A stretch of DNA of 64,000 nt, taken from positions 1,968,501 to 2,032,500 of the forward strand of contig NZ_CP045201.1 of the NCBI RefSeq assembly GCF_014899185.1. Reading direction: 5' to 3'. This DNA is from Pseudooceanicola spongiae (GTDB taxonomy: Bacteria > Pseudomonadota > Alphaproteobacteria > Rhodobacterales > Rhodobacteraceae). Within the stretch, counting starts at the first letter, position 1. Each line of letters opens with the position of its first letter. This document shows positions 63,419-64,000 of the stretch, piece by piece. The notes under the pieces were generated by a model, which saw only the letters and a list, made by a program, of their open reading frames with translations, was not told the DNA's origin and made no database searches. The translations under genes and the position numbers were made by a program.

Positions 63419-64000
63419 TTACGCGACGGCTTCGGGGGTCCAGCCGCCGGCTTCGGTCTGCACGAAGGCATCGGCGCAGGCTTTCGCCAGCGTCCGCACC
63501 CGGCCGATATAGGCCTGACGTTCGGTGACCGAGATCACGCCACGCGCGTCCAGCAGGTTGAACAGATGGCTGGCCTTGATGCACTGGTCATAGGCGGGTT
63601 GCGCCATGACGATGCGCTTGCCGGTCTTGGGATCTTCGACCGGGTGGGCCAGGATTGCGGCGCATTCGGCCTCGGCATCCTCGAAATGCTTCAGCAGCAT
63701 CTCGGTGTTGGCGATGTCGAAATTCCAGCGCGAGTATTCCTGTTCGTTCTGCAGGAAGACATCGCCATAGCTGAGCGCGATGGGCGACTGAGGGTCGTTG
63801 TAGGGCATGTCCATGACGTGATCGATGCCGAGGACATACATCGCCAGACGCTCCAACCCGTAGGTCAGCTCGCCCGAGACGGGGTGGCAGTCGTGGCCGC
63901 CGACCTGCTGGAAGTAGGTGAACTGCGACACTTCCATGCCATCGCACCAGACCTCCCAGCCGAGACCCCATGCACCGAGGGTGGGGCTTTCCCAGTCGTC
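63419..64000 (-). CDS. glyQ: Glycine--tRNA ligase alpha subunit (partial, N-terminus outside window)
   Basis: The complement is open from the stop at 63419 to the right edge. Seen sequence includes [20 protein letters not shown], then [54 protein letters not shown] and ending in WTPEAVA. These are class II core motifs of GlyRS alpha (aminoacylation of tRNA-Gly). The first part of the gene, about 90 residues, is beyond 64000. It belongs to the glyQ-DUF6446-DUF1206-glyS group. Confidence 0.96.
   Translation of the reverse strand, partial: DDWESPTLGAWGLGWEVWCDGMEVSQFTYFQQVGGHDCHPVSGELTYGLERLAMYVLGIDHVMDMPYNDPQSPIALSYGDVFLQNEQEYSRWNFDIANTEMLLKHFEDAEAECAAILAHPVEDPKTGKRIVMAQPAYDQCIKASHLFNLLDARGVISVTERQAYIGRVRTLAKACADAFVQTEAGGWTPEAVA

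Overview
The window looks like chromosomal DNA of an alphaproteobacterium of the family Rhodobacteraceae (Roseobacter group or a close relative). The support is high GC with strong G/C at third codon positions, GapR (DUF2312), NDUFA12, DUF2155, DUF6446 and DUF3008 proteins, a ScfR-type regulator, class I IlvC, and the glyQ/DUF6446/DUF1206/glyS neighbourhood. It is mostly core genome with about 65 protein genes, two tRNA genes and one decayed integrase. No CRISPR array, intact mobile element or rRNA is visible.

Layout. 1-4.1 kb is an accessory edge: a LysR regulator (cut by the window) divergent from a YdbC-like aldo/keto reductase, a TetR regulator divergent from a RidA protein across a double palindromic operator, and a dead tyrosine recombinase at the 3' end of tRNA-Thr. 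4.1-9.6 kb has an iron-type ABC permease, gapR, small hypothetical genes, and a persulfide operon (ETHE1-like dioxygenase, two YeeE/YedE half-transporters, DUF442 sulfur transferase). 9.7-23.4 kb begins with an orphan SpoA/FliM-like protein and continues with a large short-chain-fatty-acid/acetate locus: a receiver-only regulator, a small membrane protein and a symporter-domain histidine kinase; ScfR; a branched-chain-type ABC importer; and acetyl-CoA synthetase.

23.6-31 kb carries a PRC-barrel protein, accB-accC-aat, a convergent NDUFA12-mlaD-DUF2155 operon, and clpP and clpX. 31-38 kb has a DUF1045 2H phosphoesterase, TesB, an MFS exporter, and a siderophore receptor with a PiuC-type hydroxylase. 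38-43.4 kb holds tRNA-Leu, lipB, a small cytochrome c, ctaD with a candidate FNR box, DUF2244, DUF3008 and yqeY. 43.8-52 kb holds carA, a GspE_N-GT2 glycosyltransferase, a GntR regulator, a HAD nucleotidase, a UbiH-family hydroxylase, and two Lrp regulators divergent from ilvC. 52-64 kb holds an Hsp70-like protein, folB-folP, a SleB hydrolase, a divergent PPDK-like protein, glyS (with a low-GC patch), DUF1206, DUF6446 and the end of glyQ.

How it works together. The acetate locus joins sensing, transport, activation and (via accBC) entry into malonyl-CoA. The sulfur operon combines persulfide oxidation with sulfur transport. The least explained signal is a family of three intergenic elements, each made of 11-bp iteron-like units around a shared 20-bp core. 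A second GC-rich dispersed family also occurs in three intergenic spaces. All functional calls are from sequence reading alone; no database search was run.
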